Assembly (NCBI GenBank): GCA_002337925.1
Contig: DDHB01000009.1
Location: 75,197 to 82,659 of the forward strand
Origin: Sporomusaceae bacterium UBA1887
Lineage (GTDB): Bacteria > Bacillota > Negativicutes > Sporomusales > DSM-15969
DNA: 7,463 nt
Direction of reading: 5' to 3'
Below, piece after piece: positions 6,375 to 7,463 of the stretch. Position 1 is the stretch's first letter; the number at the start of each line of letters is the position of its first letter. The notes beneath the pieces are model-generated. The model had not been told where the DNA came from. It searched no databases and saw only the letters and a program-made list of their open reading frames with translations. The translations under genes and the position numbers were made by a program.

Positions 6375-7141
6375 GATTCATCCTCCTCTCCGAGGTACGC
6401 TTCGGTTACGGCTTTATTTGCCACCACTTCCGACGGTGTACCGCTAGCAAGCAGCTTACCGAAGTTAAGGACAAAGATTTGCGAGGAAAGTTCCATGATA
6501 ACTTCTAGTCGATGCTCAATAATGATAATAGAAAAATTGAATTGCTTATGCAGTCTTTTTACCAGCTCGATAAACTCGCGGACTTCACTGGGATTGAGAC
6601 CGGCTGCCGGTTCATCGAGCAGCAGGACCTTGGGCTTGGTTGCCAGTGCCCTGGCTATCTCCAGTTTGCGCTGCAAGCCATAAGGCAAACTCTCAGGCCG
6701 TTCATTTTCAAAGCCTGCAAGGCCAACAATTTTTAAATATTCGCTGGCTTGCTTTCTCGCTGCTTCTTCACTGTGACGCTTGCGACCAGTGTAAAACAAC
6801 ACATCAAGTAAATTATATTTAGCATCGGGATCGGCAGCGGTCATGACATTTTCCAGTACACTCAGTCCGCGGAACAACCGGATATTCTGAAATGTACGGG
6901 CCATTCCCGCCCTGGCAATTTCATGCTGAGGAAGTTTGGAAATATCAGTTCCATTTAAAAGAACCTGGCCTGAGTCAAGTGGATATACACCTGTCAATAA
7001 GTTAAAAGCCGTTGTTTTGCCAGCTCCGTTAGGTCCAATAATGCCGACGATATCATGCTGGCCTACGGCAAAAGAAAAATCATCTATTGCTTTAACACCG
7101 CCGAACGCTTTGGATATGTTTTTGACTTCCAACTGACTCAT
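6362..7141 (-). CDS. livG: Branched-chain amino acid-type ABC transporter, ATP-binding protein LivG
   Basis: The second cytoplasmic ATPase of the Liv-type importer, 259 residues, a normal length for LivG. It shows Walker A GPNGAGKTT (36-44), the Q-loop in ARTFQNIRLF (81-90, Gln85), the LivG-style signature LPYGLQRKLEIARAL (152-166) in place of LSGGQ, Walker B VLLLDEPAAGLNP (172-184) and the switch His210 in IIIIEHRLEVIM. The long insert between the Q-loop and the signature is typical of LivG. The ATG overlaps the livM stop as ATGA, with AAGGAG about 10 nt upstream. The short acidic tail after YLGEE ends inside the livF start region. It should pair with LivF beneath the LivH/LivM permease dimer. 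Confidence 0.96.
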   Translation of the reverse strand: MSQLEVKNISKAFGGVKAIDDFSFAVGQHDIVGIIGPNGAGKTTAFNLLTGVYPLDSGQVLLNGTDISKLPQHEIARAGMARTFQNIRLFRGLSVLENVMTAADPDAKYNLLDVLFYTGRKRHSEEAARKQASEYLKIVGLAGFENERPESLPYGLQRKLEIARALATKPKVLLLDEPAAGLNPSEVREFIELVKRLHKQFNFSIIIIEHRLEVIMELSSQIFVLNFGKLLASGTPSEVVANKAVTEAYLGEEDESCLI

Positions 7142-7463
7142 GCTGCTTTGGCTCCTTTTTTCATAAATTGTTTGATTCTACGCAGCGATAATTCATTTTC
7201 GCCAAATATCCCTGTAGGGCGGAAGTTGATAATCAAAAGAACAATGACGCAATAAATTACGATTCGCCATTCTGAAGCAAACCGCAGCATTTCCGGTAAG
7301 CCTGTCAGGAGAATCGAGGCAGCTACCGCTCCGGTGAGACTGTTAATTCCGCCAACAAAAACGATAATTGTCCATTCTGCTGAAACAACCCAGCCAAAAG
7401 CACCGGGCTCGACATAAGAAGTATAGAACACATATAGCACACCGGCAAAACTCGTCATAACAG
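7138..7463 (-). CDS. livM: Branched-chain amino acid-type ABC transporter permease LivM, N-terminus cut by the window edge
   Basis: C-terminal part (about 107 residues) of an inner-membrane permease subunit; the frame stays open to the right edge and the ATG at 7458 is internal. The order of motifs matches LivM: SFAGVLYVFYTSYVEP, then a hydrophobic stretch ending in the VGGINSLTGAVAAS loop (compare the GGLGSLWGAVLGA pattern of the family), LPEMLRF and a last membrane segment ending in INFRPTGIFGE. A basic tail, LRRIKQFMKKGAKAA, follows and should be cytoplasmic. A full LivM has about 290-350 residues, so most of the protein and probably LivH and the binding protein lie to the right. It overlaps livG by 4 nt and is the first visible gene of the leftward operon. 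Confidence 0.93.
   Translation of the reverse strand, partial: VMTSFAGVLYVFYTSYVEPGAFGWVVSAEWTIIVFVGGINSLTGAVAASILLTGLPEMLRFASEWRIVIYCVIVLLIINFRPTGIFGENELSLRRIKQFMKKGAKAA

Noticed and set aside
7456..7458. ATG near the right edge as the start of livM
   Set aside because: The frame continues to the edge, and the visible part corresponds only to the C-terminal third of LivM.

Overview
The window looks like a chromosomal segment of an anaerobic Firmicute, most plausibly of the Negativicutes/Sporomusaceae type. This is an inference from moderate base composition, strong GGAGG-type ribosome binding sites, a TATAAT promoter and the mix of a GntP permease, a Liv-type ABC transporter and a fumarate-reductase-like flavoprotein. 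No taxonomic marker gene is present, so the assignment is tentative.

Left part, + strand: the 3' four-fifths of prfC (peptide chain release factor 3) runs in from the left edge and ends at 1316, followed by a clear rho-independent terminator. A promoter with a perfect TATAAT box lies at about 1390-1420, with a perfect 12-bp palindrome just downstream of it. It precedes a monocistronic GntP-family permease (start 1484, chosen by its GGAGGG site). The permease is followed by an AT-rich hairpin and then by a bidirectional terminator at 2970-3016.

Right part, - strand: six genes are packed head to tail and read from right to left: livM (partial, cut by the right edge), livG, livF, a small single-domain cupin, a 606-residue FAD-dependent oxidoreductase of the FrdA/SdhA/AspO superfamily, and a VOC (glyoxalase-fold) protein. 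The junctions are 4-nt ATGA overlaps (livM/livG and cupin/flavoprotein), a 13-nt overlap (livG/livF), a 47-nt gap (livF/cupin) and near-contact (flavoprotein/VOC). They form one operon whose promoter lies to the right of the window. The operon ends at the bidirectional terminator, where it converges with the permease gene.

How the genes may work together: the Liv genes encode the inner-membrane and ATPase parts of a branched-chain-amino-acid-type importer. This transporter family also imports amides, urea, aromatic acids and other carboxylates. Three enzyme-like genes are co-transcribed with it: a flavin reductase/dehydrogenase, a metal-binding cupin and a metal-binding VOC protein. That suggests an uptake-plus-transformation unit for a small organic acid. 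The flavoprotein keeps the FAD-binding fold but lacks several fumarate reductase hallmarks, so its substrate is probably not fumarate. The substrate cannot be read from the sequence, and this set is the most interesting part of the window.
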